Below, one piece after another: positions 8,386-18,286 of a stretch of DNA of 64,000 nucleotides. The notes under the pieces were generated by a model. It worked only from the letters and a program-made list of their open reading frames with translations, had not been told where the DNA came from and did no database searches. Positions within the stretch are counted from its first letter, which is position 1, and every line of letters starts with the position of its first letter. The position numbers and the translations under genes are program-made. The DNA lies in the NCBI GenBank assembly GCA_963627915.1, contig CAVGCY010000033.1, forward strand, positions 1 through 64,000, read 5' to 3'. This DNA comes from CALACW01 sp963627915 (GTDB taxonomy: Bacteria; Bacillota; Clostridia; Oscillospirales; Acutalibacteraceae).

Positions 8386-9348
8386 TCAGATTGAAATTTC
8401 AAGCGCAGTCTTGTAAAGCTCAAGATCTATCTGCTTTTTCATGTTAAGAGCCTCGTAGATATCATAATCTACAATCTCATCCTTTTTATTAGCAACGACT
8501 CTGTTTCCGATACCGTCCATAAGAAGATGTACGGCACGAGAACCCATCTGACTGCCGAGAACTCTGTCCTTAACCGAAGGCGAACCGCCTCTCTGTACAT
8601 GACCGAGAATTGTGGCACGACTTTCAACGCCTGTTTTCTCCTGTATGAGCTTTGCAAGGTCGGATACTCCGCCGATACCCTCCGCAACCATTATAATGAA
8701 ATGCTTCTTGCCCGTTTTCTGCGTACGTCTCATTCTGTCGATAACATCCTTTTCGATATCAAAGGGAACTTCGGGTATAAGAATAGACGTTGCACCGATA
8801 GCGATACCGGCGTTAAGAGCAAGATAACCCGCTCTTCTGCCCATAACCTCGACAACCGAACATCTATCGTGCGATTCCGTAGTATCTCTGATTCTGTCGA
8901 CCATATCCATAATGGTATTAAGAGCCGTATCATATCCGATGGTATAATCACAGCATGCGATATCATTATCAATCGTTCCGGGAATACCTATGCAGGGAAT
9001 GCCCTTCAACGAAAGATCCCTTGCTCCTCTGAACGAACCGTCGCCGCCTATAACAACTATACCCTCGATACCGTTTTCCTTACAAACCTCGACAGCCTTA
9101 TCAAGACCTGCCTCTGTCTGAAATTCGGGGCTTCTTGCAGAGTAAAGCATTGTGCCTCCTCTGTGGATTATATCAGAAACGGAGCGAATGTTCATTTTTT
9201 CCATATCGCCCTTCATAAGACCGTTATATCCCCTGCGAATACCCAGAACTTCCATATCGTTTTCGCAGGCTGTTCTTACGACCGCCCTGATGGCGGCATT
9301 CATACCGGGAGCGTCGCCGCCGCTTGTAAGAACTGCAATTTTATTCAT
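8386..9348 (-). CDS. pfkA: ATP-dependent 6-phosphofructokinase
   Basis: 320 residues, full length for bacterial PfkA. Phosphorylates fructose 6-phosphate to fructose 1,6-bisphosphate, the committed step of glycolysis. Visible motifs: N-terminal TSGGDAPGMNAAIR, GGDGSFRG (ATP/Mg), TIDNDI with the catalytic Asp, and the substrate-binding MGRRAGY. The start is the ATG at 9348, with GGAGG ten bases upstream; the reading frame stays open a further 21 codons but that stretch lies before the ribosome-binding site. It follows dnaE by about 95 bases, the gene order common in Firmicutes. Confidence 0.95.
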   Translation of the reverse strand: MNKIAVLTSGGDAPGMNAAIRAVVRTACENDMEVLGIRRGYNGLMKGDMEKMNIRSVSDIIHRGGTMLYSARSPEFQTEAGLDKAVEVCKENGIEGIVVIGGDGSFRGARDLSLKGIPCIGIPGTIDNDIACCDYTIGYDTALNTIMDMVDRIRDTTESHDRCSVVEVMGRRAGYLALNAGIAIGATSILIPEVPFDIEKDVIDRMRRTQKTGKKHFIIMVAEGIGGVSDLAKLIQEKTGVESRATILGHVQRGGSPSVKDRVLGSQMGSRAVHLLMDGIGNRVVANKKDEIVDYDIYEALNMKKQIDLELYKTALEISI

Positions 9349-9443
9349 AACAGAGATACCTCCAAAAAATTCTTTGTATAAAATTCTAATATTTTTATAA
9401 AAAATAGTCAATATATTATTCGTCTAAAATTTACACGGTTCAA

Positions 9444-12400
9444 CTATTTTTTCAGTACAACATTACCCGTTCCGAGTATTTTTTTGAGCTCGTCAATAAG
9501 AGACTCATTTATGTCAACCGCAATACCGCAGTTCATCTGATATTTTTTTGTATCGTTAAAATAGAAATGAACGGGAGTCATTCCGTTGAAAATTCTTAAA
9601 AGATTGACGGTTTTTTTAACTTCCTCACAGTTTTTGGTCGGAACTCTCAGGAACAGACCGTTATTTCTGCCGTTTGAACTACCGGCGGAATTATGACAAA
9701 CACGGTTTGCCGGCTGTTCGGGTCGCGGCGAGGTACGTGAATAATCATATGAATTTCCAACGCTCTCAGCCCCGGCCGCCAAGGGGATATTCCTCTTTAT
9801 CGGCGTGTATTCCGGCGGAGGCGGAGCATTTTTGACATTTTTAGCCTGTTCCGGAGACGGCGCAAGAGCAATCTCATCAAGAGTCATTTTCGGATCTTCA
9901 TCGTCGCTCAATTCGAGCCTGCCGGAAATTTCAACAATATTATCCTCTTTCAGAAGCTCCGCATACTGCATAAATTTTTTCGGAAATACAATCAAATTAA
10001 TCATACCCGTGACATCCTCAGCTTGCAGAAATGCCATTGTAGTATCGGATTTCGTTATTTTTTTTCTTATAGACGACAAAATAGCCACTATTTTAACTTT
10101 TTGTCCCGAATGATACATCGAATGCTTATCGTTAACATCGCATTCAAGCAAGTCGGAAATTTTTGCTGCATGAACTCTGCGTGAATAATCCTTATAATCC
10201 GTCATTGGGTGACCCGACATATATATACCCGTAGAATCCTTTTCAAACTGCAAAAGCTCCTTGTCCGAAAATTCGGGCAGATTCGGAGCGGGCGGTTCGC
10301 TTGATTTGGCAAGCTCTGCGCTCATCTCGAAAAATCCCATCTGCCCCGTGACGCTGGTTTTCTTTTCGCCCTCGAGACTTTCAATTACCGCGCCGAGCAT
10401 CTCCGTCATCTGCCGTCTGTTTGTGGAAAATCCGTCAAGCGCACCCGCCTTTATAATATTCTCAACGCTTCGTCTGTTAAAGTCCTTACCGTAGGTTCTT
10501 TTACAGAAATTATAAAACGATGAATAATCTCCGCCTCTCTGATGCTCTTCTATAACAAGGTCGATAAAGCTTTCACTGACGTTTTTTATTGCAAGCAGTC
10601 CGAAACGAACGTTATTTCCCTCAACGGTAAACGAACGCTCCGAATGGTTAACATGCGGAGGAAGAACCTCAATGCCGAGGTTTGCGCATTCCGCAATATA
10701 GAGAACTACCTTATCGGTATTAGAAAGAACGCTTGTAAGCATAGCGGCCATAAATTCGCACGGATAATGTTTTCTGAGCCACGCGGTCTGATACGTAACG
10801 TAAGCATATGCCGCCGAATGCGATTTGTTAAAAGCATATGAAGCAAATGAAGCCATATCATCAAATATCTTATTTGCTGCTTCTTCCGAAATTCCGCGCT
10901 TTATACATCCGTCGCACTTTGAGCCTCCGTCCGTGCCGTCGGAACCGTAAAGGAAAAATTTACGCTGCTGGGCAAGAACGTCAGCCTGCTTTTTTGCTAC
11001 GGCACGGCGAACCATATCGGACGCGCCGAGCGAATATCCCGCAAGATCGCGGAATATCTGCATAACCTGCTCCTGATAAACGATACATCCGCACGTAACG
11101 TCGAGTATCGGTTTTAACAACGGGGTCGCATATTTAATATTCTCAGGATGTTTTCTGTTTTCAAGGTACGCGGGAATAAAATCCATGGGACCGGGACGGT
11201 ACAGAGCAATAACAGCTATAATATCTTCCAAATTCTTCGGGTGCATGTTTATCATAAGCGCCCTGATGCCCGCGGATTCGCACTGGAACACACAGCTTGT
11301 GCCTCCGGCGGCAAGCATATCGTATGTTTCGCTGTCCTCAACGTCTATTGCGTAAACGTCAAAGTCCGGGTCTTTTTTCTTAATAAGCTTTTCGCAGTCG
11401 GTTACAACGGTAAGGGTACGAAGCCCCAAAAAGTCCATTTTAAGAAGTCCGAGCTTTTCGACCCAGCCTTTGTAATACTGTGTGACAATTGAATTATCGG
11501 ATTTAAACAAGGGAACGTATTCATCGACAGGAAGCCGGCTTATAACGACTCCGCATGCATGCATACCCGTATTTCTCGGCATACCCTCTATTTTCATCGC
11601 TATATTAACAAGATTTGTTATCTGAGGGTCGGATTCGTACAGTTTTTTAAAATCCTGCGAGGAGTCAAGAGCTTTTTGAATCGTCATTCCGAGTTCCTGG
11701 GGAATCTCCTTTTGAAGCTGCTGAGTAATACTGAGAGGAACGCCCAAAACCCTGCCGACGTCACGCACGGCACCTTTTGCCGCCATTGTACCGAACGTCG
11801 CTATCTGCGCAACATGGTCCGCTCCGTAACGACGTTTAACATATTCGATAACCTCAGGTCTTCTCACGTAACAGAAATCGATATCGAAGTCGGGCATGCT
11901 GACTCGCTCGGGATTCAGGAATCGCTCGAACAGCAGATTATAACGCATCGGGTCAATGTTGGTAATTCCTACGCAGTAAGCACAAATGCTGCCCGCACCC
12001 GAACCTCGTCCGGGACCTACGGGAATACCGACCGAGCGGGCATAATTTATATAATCCCAAACTATAAGGAAGTAATCGATAAACCCCATCTGATTGATTA
12101 TTCCAAGCTCGTAATCCATTCGTTCCTTATATTCCTCGGGCGGATCTTTATATCTTTTCTTAAATCCTTCATAACATAAATTTTTAAAATATTCGTAATG
12201 ATCCTGATTATCGGGAACTTCATACAAAGGAAGCTTTATATCTCCGAATACAAAGTCAAAATTACACCGCTCGGCAATTTTATTCGTATTTTCTATAGCT
12301 TCGGGAACATATGAAAAAAGCTCGGCCATTTCATCTCCCGTTTTAACATAGAACTCCTCAGTAGAAAAGCCCATTCCGGTGTCTTCGTTAATAGTATGCT

Positions 12401-13079
12401 TCGTACCTATACAGATAAGAATTTTTTGAATCTCCGCGTCCTCTTTCTTTATATAATGCGCGTCGTTCGTGCACACGAGAGGGATACCGGTTTCACGAGC
12501 TATTCTTATAATATCGGGATTTGTTTTTTTCTGTTCTTCAAGTCCGTGATCCTGTATTTCAAGAAAATAATTTCCCTGTCCGAAAATACTGTTGTACCAC
12601 AAAGCGGTCTGTTTTGCCTGTTCGTACTCATTTTTCATAAGAGCGCGCGGAATTTCGCCCGCAAGGCACGCGGACAGGCAGATAATACCCTCGTGATACT
12701 GCTCCAACAGTTCGTGATCTATTCTCGGCTTGGTATAGAAACCCTCCACCCAGGCTTTTGAAACAAGCTTTATAAGATTTTTATATCCCGTTTCGTTTTC
12801 GGCAAGCAAAACGAGATGAAAACGCTCCGAATCGATTCCGTGAACCTTATCAAATCTCGAACGCGGAGCAACATAGACCTCGCATCCTATGATCGGCTTA
12901 AGCCCCATCGCTTTAGCCTGAACATAAAAATCCACGCATCCGTACATTACGCCGTGGTCGGTTATTGCGATAGCCTTCTGTCCGATATCCTTGACATGCT
13001 GTAAGAGAGGTTTGATTCTACACGCGCCGTCAAGCAAGCTGTATTCGGTATGTATATGCAAGTGTGTAAATTCTGTCAT
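9444..13079 (-). CDS. dnaE: DNA polymerase III alpha subunit (DnaE type)
   Basis: 1211 residues. The PHP domain at the N-terminus carries the metal motifs HIHTEYSLLDG (about 7-17) and ITDHG. The polymerase core contains GPGRGSGAGS and the catalytic PDFDIDFC (two of three Asp residues) and RPGPMDFIP; the helix-hairpin-helix and OB regions follow, with the GHPMTDY linker typical of DnaE. In low-GC Firmicutes DnaE works beside PolC, extending RNA primers; a polC copy would be expected elsewhere. The last 130 residues are Pro/Asn-rich linker plus a short terminal domain. Confidence 0.95.
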   Translation of the reverse strand: MTEFTHLHIHTEYSLLDGACRIKPLLQHVKDIGQKAIAITDHGVMYGCVDFYVQAKAMGLKPIIGCEVYVAPRSRFDKVHGIDSERFHLVLLAENETGYKNLIKLVSKAWVEGFYTKPRIDHELLEQYHEGIICLSACLAGEIPRALMKNEYEQAKQTALWYNSIFGQGNYFLEIQDHGLEEQKKTNPDIIRIARETGIPLVCTNDAHYIKKEDAEIQKILICIGTKHTINEDTGMGFSTEEFYVKTGDEMAELFSYVPEAIENTNKIAERCNFDFVFGDIKLPLYEVPDNQDHYEYFKNLCYEGFKKRYKDPPEEYKERMDYELGIINQMGFIDYFLIVWDYINYARSVGIPVGPGRGSGAGSICAYCVGITNIDPMRYNLLFERFLNPERVSMPDFDIDFCYVRRPEVIEYVKRRYGADHVAQIATFGTMAAKGAVRDVGRVLGVPLSITQQLQKEIPQELGMTIQKALDSSQDFKKLYESDPQITNLVNIAMKIEGMPRNTGMHACGVVISRLPVDEYVPLFKSDNSIVTQYYKGWVEKLGLLKMDFLGLRTLTVVTDCEKLIKKKDPDFDVYAIDVEDSETYDMLAAGGTSCVFQCESAGIRALMINMHPKNLEDIIAVIALYRPGPMDFIPAYLENRKHPENIKYATPLLKPILDVTCGCIVYQEQVMQIFRDLAGYSLGASDMVRRAVAKKQADVLAQQRKFFLYGSDGTDGGSKCDGCIKRGISEEAANKIFDDMASFASYAFNKSHSAAYAYVTYQTAWLRKHYPCEFMAAMLTSVLSNTDKVVLYIAECANLGIEVLPPHVNHSERSFTVEGNNVRFGLLAIKNVSESFIDLVIEEHQRGGDYSSFYNFCKRTYGKDFNRRSVENIIKAGALDGFSTNRRQMTEMLGAVIESLEGEKKTSVTGQMGFFEMSAELAKSSEPPAPNLPEFSDKELLQFEKDSTGIYMSGHPMTDYKDYSRRVHAAKISDLLECDVNDKHSMYHSGQKVKIVAILSSIRKKITKSDTTMAFLQAEDVTGMINLIVFPKKFMQYAELLKEDNIVEISGRLELSDDEDPKMTLDEIALAPSPEQAKNVKNAPPPPEYTPIKRNIPLAAGAESVGNSYDYSRTSPRPEQPANRVCHNSAGSSNGRNNGLFLRVPTKNCEEVKKTVNLLRIFNGMTPVHFYFNDTKKYQMNCGIAVDINESLIDELKKILGTGNVVLKK

Positions 13080-13100
13080 TTTATTTTCCTTATATTAATA

Positions 13101-14765
13101 TCATTCGCTGACTGAACGTTTGACAGCCTTAAGCCTCTTCATAACGTCGTTCGCGCCCTTACCGAAGTAGTCATGAAGAATTTTATACTCATCAAATAAT
13201 TTATCATAAATCTTAACGTTTTCTTCATTTGGCATATAAACGGTATCAAGAACCTTGCCCATTACGCATGCCGCGTCATAAACGGAATCGTAACCGCCGC
13301 TGTTTGCGCCTGCGGCAACCGCGCCGAATATCGCAGAGCCGAGAGCGCCGCCCTGGTCGGACGCTGCAATTTTTATCGGCATATTGATAATATCGGCATA
13401 TATCTGCATAGTCATGGGATCTTTTTTTGCAATACCGCCTGCAGCATAAAATTCATGCACGTCAACGTCAAATTCTCTAAATTTTTCGATAATCATTCTT
13501 GTGCCGAACGCTGTCGCTTCGATTAATGCCCTGTACATTTCCTCAGGCTTCGTAAGAAGTGTCATTCCGAGCATCATACCCGTCAAATCATAATCGACAA
13601 GACATGAACGATTGCCGTTCCACCAGTCGAGAGCAATAAGACCCGATTCTCCGGGTTTTAATTTCTCAGCTTTTGAACGGAGGTATTTATGTATATTAAC
13701 GCCCTGCTTTTTCGCTTCAAGAGTATATTCAGCCGGTACGCAGTTTTCAATAAACCACTGAAAATGGTCGCCTACGCACGCCTGTCCGGCTTCATAACCG
13801 AAAAATCCGGGAAGTATTCCGTCCTCAACGACCCCGCACATGCCGTCAACCTGTTTTTCCGTTTTTCCCAAAAGCATATGACATGTTGACGTACCCATAA
13901 TTGCAAGCATTTTTCCCTCTTGAGCAATTCCTGCGGCAGGTACAAAAACATGAGCGTCGATGATAGCGGCAGCAACGGCAATTCCCGGTTTAAGTCCGAG
14001 TTTTGCAGCCATATCGACTGTTAACTCTCCGGCTTTAGTGCCGACGGGGCTAATAGTTTTACCGAGCTTATCGGTAATATTTTCAAGTCTTTTATCAAGA
14101 GCTTTAAAGAAATCGGAAGACGGGTAACCCGTATTTTTATTCCACATCTCTTTATATCCCGCACAGCATGCGTTTCGGTTCTCATGCCCGGTCAGCTTCC
14201 ATACAATCCAATCGGCGGCTTCTATAAAAATATCCGCTTCGTCATAAATTTCGGGAGCTTCGTCAAGAACCTGCCATATTTTAGGCACAGCCCACTCGGA
14301 GGAAACCTTTCCGCCGTAGTTTTTAAGCCATTTTTCTCCCCTTGCCGACGCAATTTCATTTATTTTGTCAGCCTGTTTCTGCGCGGCATGATGCTTCCAA
14401 AGCTTAACATATGCATGGGGTTCGTCTTTATATTTATCGATAAAGCACAAAGGCGTTGAATCTTTTTTCGCGGGAAGAATCGTACACGCCGTGAAATCAA
14501 GACCGATTCCGATAATGTCGTCGGGCAAAACTCCGCTTTTTCCGATAACCTCGGGAATTGCAGAATATAAAACGTCAAGATAATCCTGGGGATGCTGCAA
14601 CGCCCAGTCCATACCCAATTTTTTTCCGTTCGGCAGACGCTCGTCCATGACGCCATGGGGATAATCGAGAACGGCGGAATCAAGCTCCTCTCCCGTCTCT
14701 GTATTTACAAGCATTGCTCTGCCGGAAAGCGTACCGTAATCAACGCCTATTGTATATTTAGCCAC
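13101..14765 (-). CDS. araB: Ribulokinase (FGGY carbohydrate kinase)
   Basis: 554 residues, as expected for AraB. It phosphorylates L-ribulose to L-ribulose 5-phosphate in L-arabinose breakdown. Motifs: N-terminal phosphate loop GVDYGTLSGRA, GLDFTACT, SSEWAVPK, the substrate-binding LDWWNGNRS, and the C-terminal ATP-binding AAGGIAKKDPM. The start is a GTG codon behind GAGGTG. No araA, araD or transporter lies next to it, so the rest of the pathway must be elsewhere. It sits 21 bases upstream of dnaE and probably reads through into it, an odd pairing of sugar catabolism with replication. Confidence 0.9.
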   Translation of the reverse strand: MAKYTIGVDYGTLSGRAMLVNTETGEELDSAVLDYPHGVMDERLPNGKKLGMDWALQHPQDYLDVLYSAIPEVIGKSGVLPDDIIGIGLDFTACTILPAKKDSTPLCFIDKYKDEPHAYVKLWKHHAAQKQADKINEIASARGEKWLKNYGGKVSSEWAVPKIWQVLDEAPEIYDEADIFIEAADWIVWKLTGHENRNACCAGYKEMWNKNTGYPSSDFFKALDKRLENITDKLGKTISPVGTKAGELTVDMAAKLGLKPGIAVAAAIIDAHVFVPAAGIAQEGKMLAIMGTSTCHMLLGKTEKQVDGMCGVVEDGILPGFFGYEAGQACVGDHFQWFIENCVPAEYTLEAKKQGVNIHKYLRSKAEKLKPGESGLIALDWWNGNRSCLVDYDLTGMMLGMTLLTKPEEMYRALIEATAFGTRMIIEKFREFDVDVHEFYAAGGIAKKDPMTMQIYADIINMPIKIAASDQGGALGSAIFGAVAAGANSGGYDSVYDAACVMGKVLDTVYMPNEENVKIYDKLFDEYKILHDYFGKGANDVMKRLKAVKRSVSE

Positions 14766-14813
14766 AAAAACACCTCATATTTTTATTCGGTCAAAATAAC
14801 CTATTATAATTTA

Positions 14814-14841
14814 ATTATATAATATACCATTTTTCGTTCAA
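14814..14841 (-). promoter_or_regulatory. Promoter of araB (and possibly dnaE-pfkA)
   Basis: Minus-strand TTGAAC, 16-base spacer, TATAAT, about 50 bases before the GTG start. Confidence 0.6.
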
Positions 14842-14858
14842 ATTCAATAATAAAGACG

Positions 14859-14892
14859 AAAAAAGAGACTTCCCGAAAGAAATCTCTTTTTT
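14859..14892 (-). terminator. Terminator of the metallophosphoesterase gene
   Basis: AAAAAAGAGA / TCTCTTTTTT stem around a short loop; A- and T-runs on both sides make it usable in either direction. Confidence 0.7.
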
Positions 14893-14915
14893 AATAATTT
14901 TTCGTTTGTAAATTA

Positions 14916-16055
14916 TTATTTACCTGTAATCCTTGAAAAAATTTCATTGAAAAGCATACCGAGAGATTTAAAGAACATCATAAATTTATCCTTTGCAAGC
15001 TCTGAACCGGTTTTCTGCTCCTGAACGTCAACATATCTTACTCTGTATGTTTCATACGTTGAAAGATCGCTTTCGTCGAGAGTAATAACGCCGTAGCCTC
15101 TCACCTCGTCGTTACCGTATGACTGGTATGACATTCCGGGCATCTGAGTAAATTTAACACCCTCATACTCTCCGTCAAAAGAATTTGCATGGTCGTGTCC
15201 GGTTACGATGCCGAGAACATGTCCGTTTTCCTTAAGAGCCGTAAACTCTCCGTGATTCGAGTTGGGAGGGCAGGGCCATTCAAGAAGGCTGCCCGAAGCA
15301 AGCTCGTTAAGCTTAAGATTGTAATTGACTCCGAGATAATTTTTTCCTGTTTCCTCAGTTGTACTCTCAATGCATTCGTATACTTCGGGTACAACTATAT
15401 GCTGGAAAACAATACTGTTTACGTCCTTTCCCGCTTCAGCCTTAATTGCCTCATATTCATTTTTAAACCATTCAATCTGATCCTCATGAACATAATCATA
15501 ACCGCCGTTAACCTCGTCGTACATATTCGAGTCAATTATCCAGAAATTGAACGCAATATCATCCGACGCGGAAGCATAAAGAGGAATGGAACAGGTTCCG
15601 AAACCGGTAAGCTCCGGTACGGGATTCGTTGTAAGACAAAGGTTTCCGCCGACTCTTAAATAGTTGTTGTGCATAACCTCTTTTTTGCAGTGCTCGCCGT
15701 CGTGATTGCCGTATGTATAGGCAAAAGGAATGCTACGCTCGACAACAGGCTCTAAGATATGTCTTATCGCAACAGCGTTAAGCATTGTTCCGCCCTGGCT
15801 GACATTATCGCCGGTAAATACTGCAAAATCGGGTTTTTCCGTATCGAGAGCATAATTAATCATATCTATCATTCTCTGATCGGGAAAGAAATCATCCTGA
15901 GTATCGGCAAAAACAACAATTTTGAATTTACCGTCGTCATTAAACTTGAGCGCAGTTGACTGGGAATCGAACGACGCAAAAGCCGTGCTGAAACAGCAAA
16001 CGGTCATGAGAACCGCCAATATAGCCGAAACGGCGATTTTTAATGTCTTTTTCAT
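14916..16055 (-). CDS. Secreted calcineurin-like metallophosphoesterase (Dcr2-like)
   Basis: 379 residues from the ATG at 16055, which has AGGAGT upstream and begins the signal peptide MKKTLKIAV...; cleavage is likely after AFA (about 28). Metal-binding motifs in order: ADTQ (an Asp with Gln in place of the usual His), FTGDN, YGNHDGE, FQHI and GHDHAN. The domain resembles the PRP29/Dcr2 branch of phosphoesterases. It is a paralogue of the protein at 52592-53701 (shared LEP..ER..PF..TYGNHD pattern). The last 25 residues form an aromatic amphipathic helix (MMFFKSLGMLFNEIFSRI) also seen on other secreted proteins here. Substrate unknown; a phosphate-scavenging role is inference. Confidence 0.8.
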   Translation of the reverse strand: MKKTLKIAVSAILAVLMTVCCFSTAFASFDSQSTALKFNDDGKFKIVVFADTQDDFFPDQRMIDMINYALDTEKPDFAVFTGDNVSQGGTMLNAVAIRHILEPVVERSIPFAYTYGNHDGEHCKKEVMHNNYLRVGGNLCLTTNPVPELTGFGTCSIPLYASASDDIAFNFWIIDSNMYDEVNGGYDYVHEDQIEWFKNEYEAIKAEAGKDVNSIVFQHIVVPEVYECIESTTEETGKNYLGVNYNLKLNELASGSLLEWPCPPNSNHGEFTALKENGHVLGIVTGHDHANSFDGEYEGVKFTQMPGMSYQSYGNDEVRGYGVITLDESDLSTYETYRVRYVDVQEQKTGSELAKDKFMMFFKSLGMLFNEIFSRITGK

Positions 16056-16276
16056 AGGACACACTCCTAAATTCATAATGTATTATTTTATCATAAAAAA
16101 TACTGAAATTCCACTGTGTTTTTATGAATACGTGTAAAATTTTATATTATCAATTTATGCAAAAAGTAAAACCTGAGCATTACAATAACAAAAAAGTCGC
16201 CAAATGCACGGGAGTTTAACCCTTCAAGAACCGAAAAAGTATTGCAAAGCCTTTAAACGGATTTATTTTTTCCGAT

Positions 16277-16315
16277 AAAAAACGTCCCCCGCCGACTTCA
16301 TTTTCCGTCAGCGGG
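16277..16315 (-). terminator. Terminator of the D-amino acid/5-oxoprolinase operon
   Basis: Minus-strand CCCGCTGAC / GTCGGCGGG stem (one mismatch) followed by GGGACGTTTTTT, 50 bases after the alr stop. Confidence 0.75.
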
Positions 16316-16363
16316 AGTTAAAATTTTTTTACATTATTCTATTTTAAAATCATTTCTATTCTG

Positions 16364-17515
16364 TTAATACAAATAATTAACCGTCTTTACGGCTTTGCCG
16401 TCTTTTACATACACTCTGGGCACGCGTCTTGCAACTCTGCACGGAAGTTCGTAGTTAAACGAATGCGCGCTTTCGCTGACTTCCTCCATGGACAGTTCGT
16501 TTTCCCCCTGTTTTCCGACAAGTACGACCTCGTCCCCGATTTCACAGTCTATATCGGTTACATTAACCATAAACTGATCCATGCATACTCTGCCGATTAT
16601 ATCGGCAAATTTACCGTTAATCAGAACTCTTCCGATATTTGAAAGACAGCGTGGATAACCGTCGGCATATCCGACCGGAATTGTAGCAACGCACGTAGGC
16701 TTTGTCGTTTTAAATGTTCCGCCGTAGGAGATTTCTCTGCCAGCTTCAAGCGTTTTTATGTGCGAAATTCTTGTTTTCCAACTCATAACGGGTTTAATAT
16801 CGAGCTTTGCACGGTCAACTTCGTTCGACGGGTAAAGACCATAGAGGATGATACCCATTCTGCACATATCGAAAAACTCTGTAAAGTTCATTATGCCTGC
16901 GCTGTTGTTAAGATGCTTTACGGGGATATTAATACCCCTTTTTTCAAGCATTGCAATAAACTGTTTATATTTTTCTCTCTGGGCTTCAGCTTTGGACAAA
17001 TCGGCTTCATCCGCAGTTGCAAAATGAGAAAACAGACCTTCCGCCTTAATATTCGGAAGTTTGACAATTTCGGCGCAAATATCCGCGCTTTTATCTGTTA
17101 TCTGAAACCCTATACGGCTCATGCCCGTATCTATTGCAAAATGAAAATTCGCAATCCTGCCCTGCTTTAGAGCTTCGTCGGATAGCGCTTTCGCGTCGTC
17201 AATTGAAAAAACAGGTATTCTGATATCATATTTTACAACTTTATCATAATCCCAGGGGAAAACTCTGCCCAGTACAAGAACGGGCGTTTTAATTTGAGCG
17301 TTTTTAAGCTCAACGGCCTCCTCGATACAGGCGACTCCGAAAAAATCGCACTTATTATCAAGAAATCTGCCTATTTCAACCGCGCCGTGACCGTATGCAT
17401 CAGCTTTTATAACGCCTAAAAGTTTTACTCCGTCGGGAAGTTTCGCCCTTGTATTTTCATAATTACATTCAACTGCGTCAAGGCTGATTTCCGCATATGT
17501 TCTGAGGTTCATCAT
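16364..17515 (-). CDS. alr: Alanine racemase
   Basis: 383 residues, full length. The PLP lysine lies in VIKADAYGHG (about residue 38) and the second catalytic base Tyr in EISYGGTF (about residue 264); GRVCMDQ and the C-terminal domain are intact. It interconverts L- and D-alanine. The start overlaps the pxpA stop by four bases (ATGA), so it is the last gene of the seven-gene operon that begins with the D-amino acid transaminase. That context suggests a job in D-amino acid turnover as well as, or instead of, supplying D-Ala to peptidoglycan. A second alr elsewhere would support the catabolic reading. Confidence 0.93.
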   Translation of the reverse strand: MMNLRTYAEISLDAVECNYENTRAKLPDGVKLLGVIKADAYGHGAVEIGRFLDNKCDFFGVACIEEAVELKNAQIKTPVLVLGRVFPWDYDKVVKYDIRIPVFSIDDAKALSDEALKQGRIANFHFAIDTGMSRIGFQITDKSADICAEIVKLPNIKAEGLFSHFATADEADLSKAEAQREKYKQFIAMLEKRGINIPVKHLNNSAGIMNFTEFFDMCRMGIILYGLYPSNEVDRAKLDIKPVMSWKTRISHIKTLEAGREISYGGTFKTTKPTCVATIPVGYADGYPRCLSNIGRVLINGKFADIIGRVCMDQFMVNVTDIDCEIGDEVVLVGKQGENELSMEEVSESAHSFNYELPCRVARRVPRVYVKDGKAVKTVNYLY

Positions 17516-18267
17516 ATTATAACCTCGGAAAGAGGAGCCGTCTTTATACCGTTTTCTTCAAATGCTTTATTGAGTGCGCGGACAAAGTCGAGGGCCTTCT
17601 CTCCGTCGCCGTGAACACATACGGAATGCGCCTCTATATCGATATCTTCACCCGTATACGACGTAACCTTACCCTCTTTTATCATCCTGATAACCCTGTT
17701 TATAGCTTCGTTTTCATCCGTAATCATAGAACCTTCGAGCTTTCTCGCTCTTAATGTTCCGTCGGATTCATATGCTCTGTCGGCAAAAACTTCACTTGCG
17801 TATTTTATCCCCTTGGCCTTAGCTGCTTTAATCATTTCCGAACCGGAAAGAGCAAGCAGAATAAGTGAATCGTCATAGTCTTTCACCGCGTCCGCTATCG
17901 CATTTGAAAGCTCCTTATTCTTTGCCGCCATATTGTACATCGCTCCGTGCGGTTTTACATGACTCATTTTAACCCCGCTCGCCTCAGCAAACGCGCCGAG
18001 TGCGCCGAGCTGATACAGCGTATATTCGTAAACCTGTTCGCTCGTTACATCCATATTGGTTCTGCCGAAATTCTCTCTGTCGGGATACCCCGGATGCGCA
18101 CCGAAAGAAACCGAATTTGCCTTACACAGCCCGACTGTCTTTTTCATAAGAGCGCAGTCCCCTGCATGAAATCCGCATGCAATATTTGCGCTTGTGATAA
18201 GAGGAATGATATCCGCGTCAAATAACGCGCCCTCACCGAGATCGGAGTTTAAATCAATCTTATACAT
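17512..18267 (-). CDS. pxpA: 5-oxoprolinase subunit A (LamB/YcsF family)
   Basis: 251 residues, typical for PxpA. Family motifs are LNSDLGE at the N-terminus, SANIACGFHAGD, GAHPGYPDRENFGR, VKPHGAMYN, EVFADRAYE and VHGD near the end. PxpABC is the prokaryotic ATP-dependent 5-oxoprolinase that opens 5-oxoproline (pyroglutamate) to glutamate. Unusually, PxpA is separated from PxpBC by the DUF1445 gene, but all are closely packed and codirectional. Its stop overlaps the alr start. Confidence 0.92.
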   Translation of the reverse strand: MYKIDLNSDLGEGALFDADIIPLITSANIACGFHAGDCALMKKTVGLCKANSVSFGAHPGYPDRENFGRTNMDVTSEQVYEYTLYQLGALGAFAEASGVKMSHVKPHGAMYNMAAKNKELSNAIADAVKDYDDSLILLALSGSEMIKAAKAKGIKYASEVFADRAYESDGTLRARKLEGSMITDENEAINRVIRMIKEGKVTSYTGEDIDIEAHSVCVHGDGEKALDFVRALNKAFEENGIKTAPLSEVII

Positions 18268-18286
18268 AAAATCACCTTATTATATA

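Noticed and set aside
8527..9381. 284-codon plus-strand ORF antisense to pfkA
   Set aside because: Shadow of the strongly conserved pfkA; no supporting signals.
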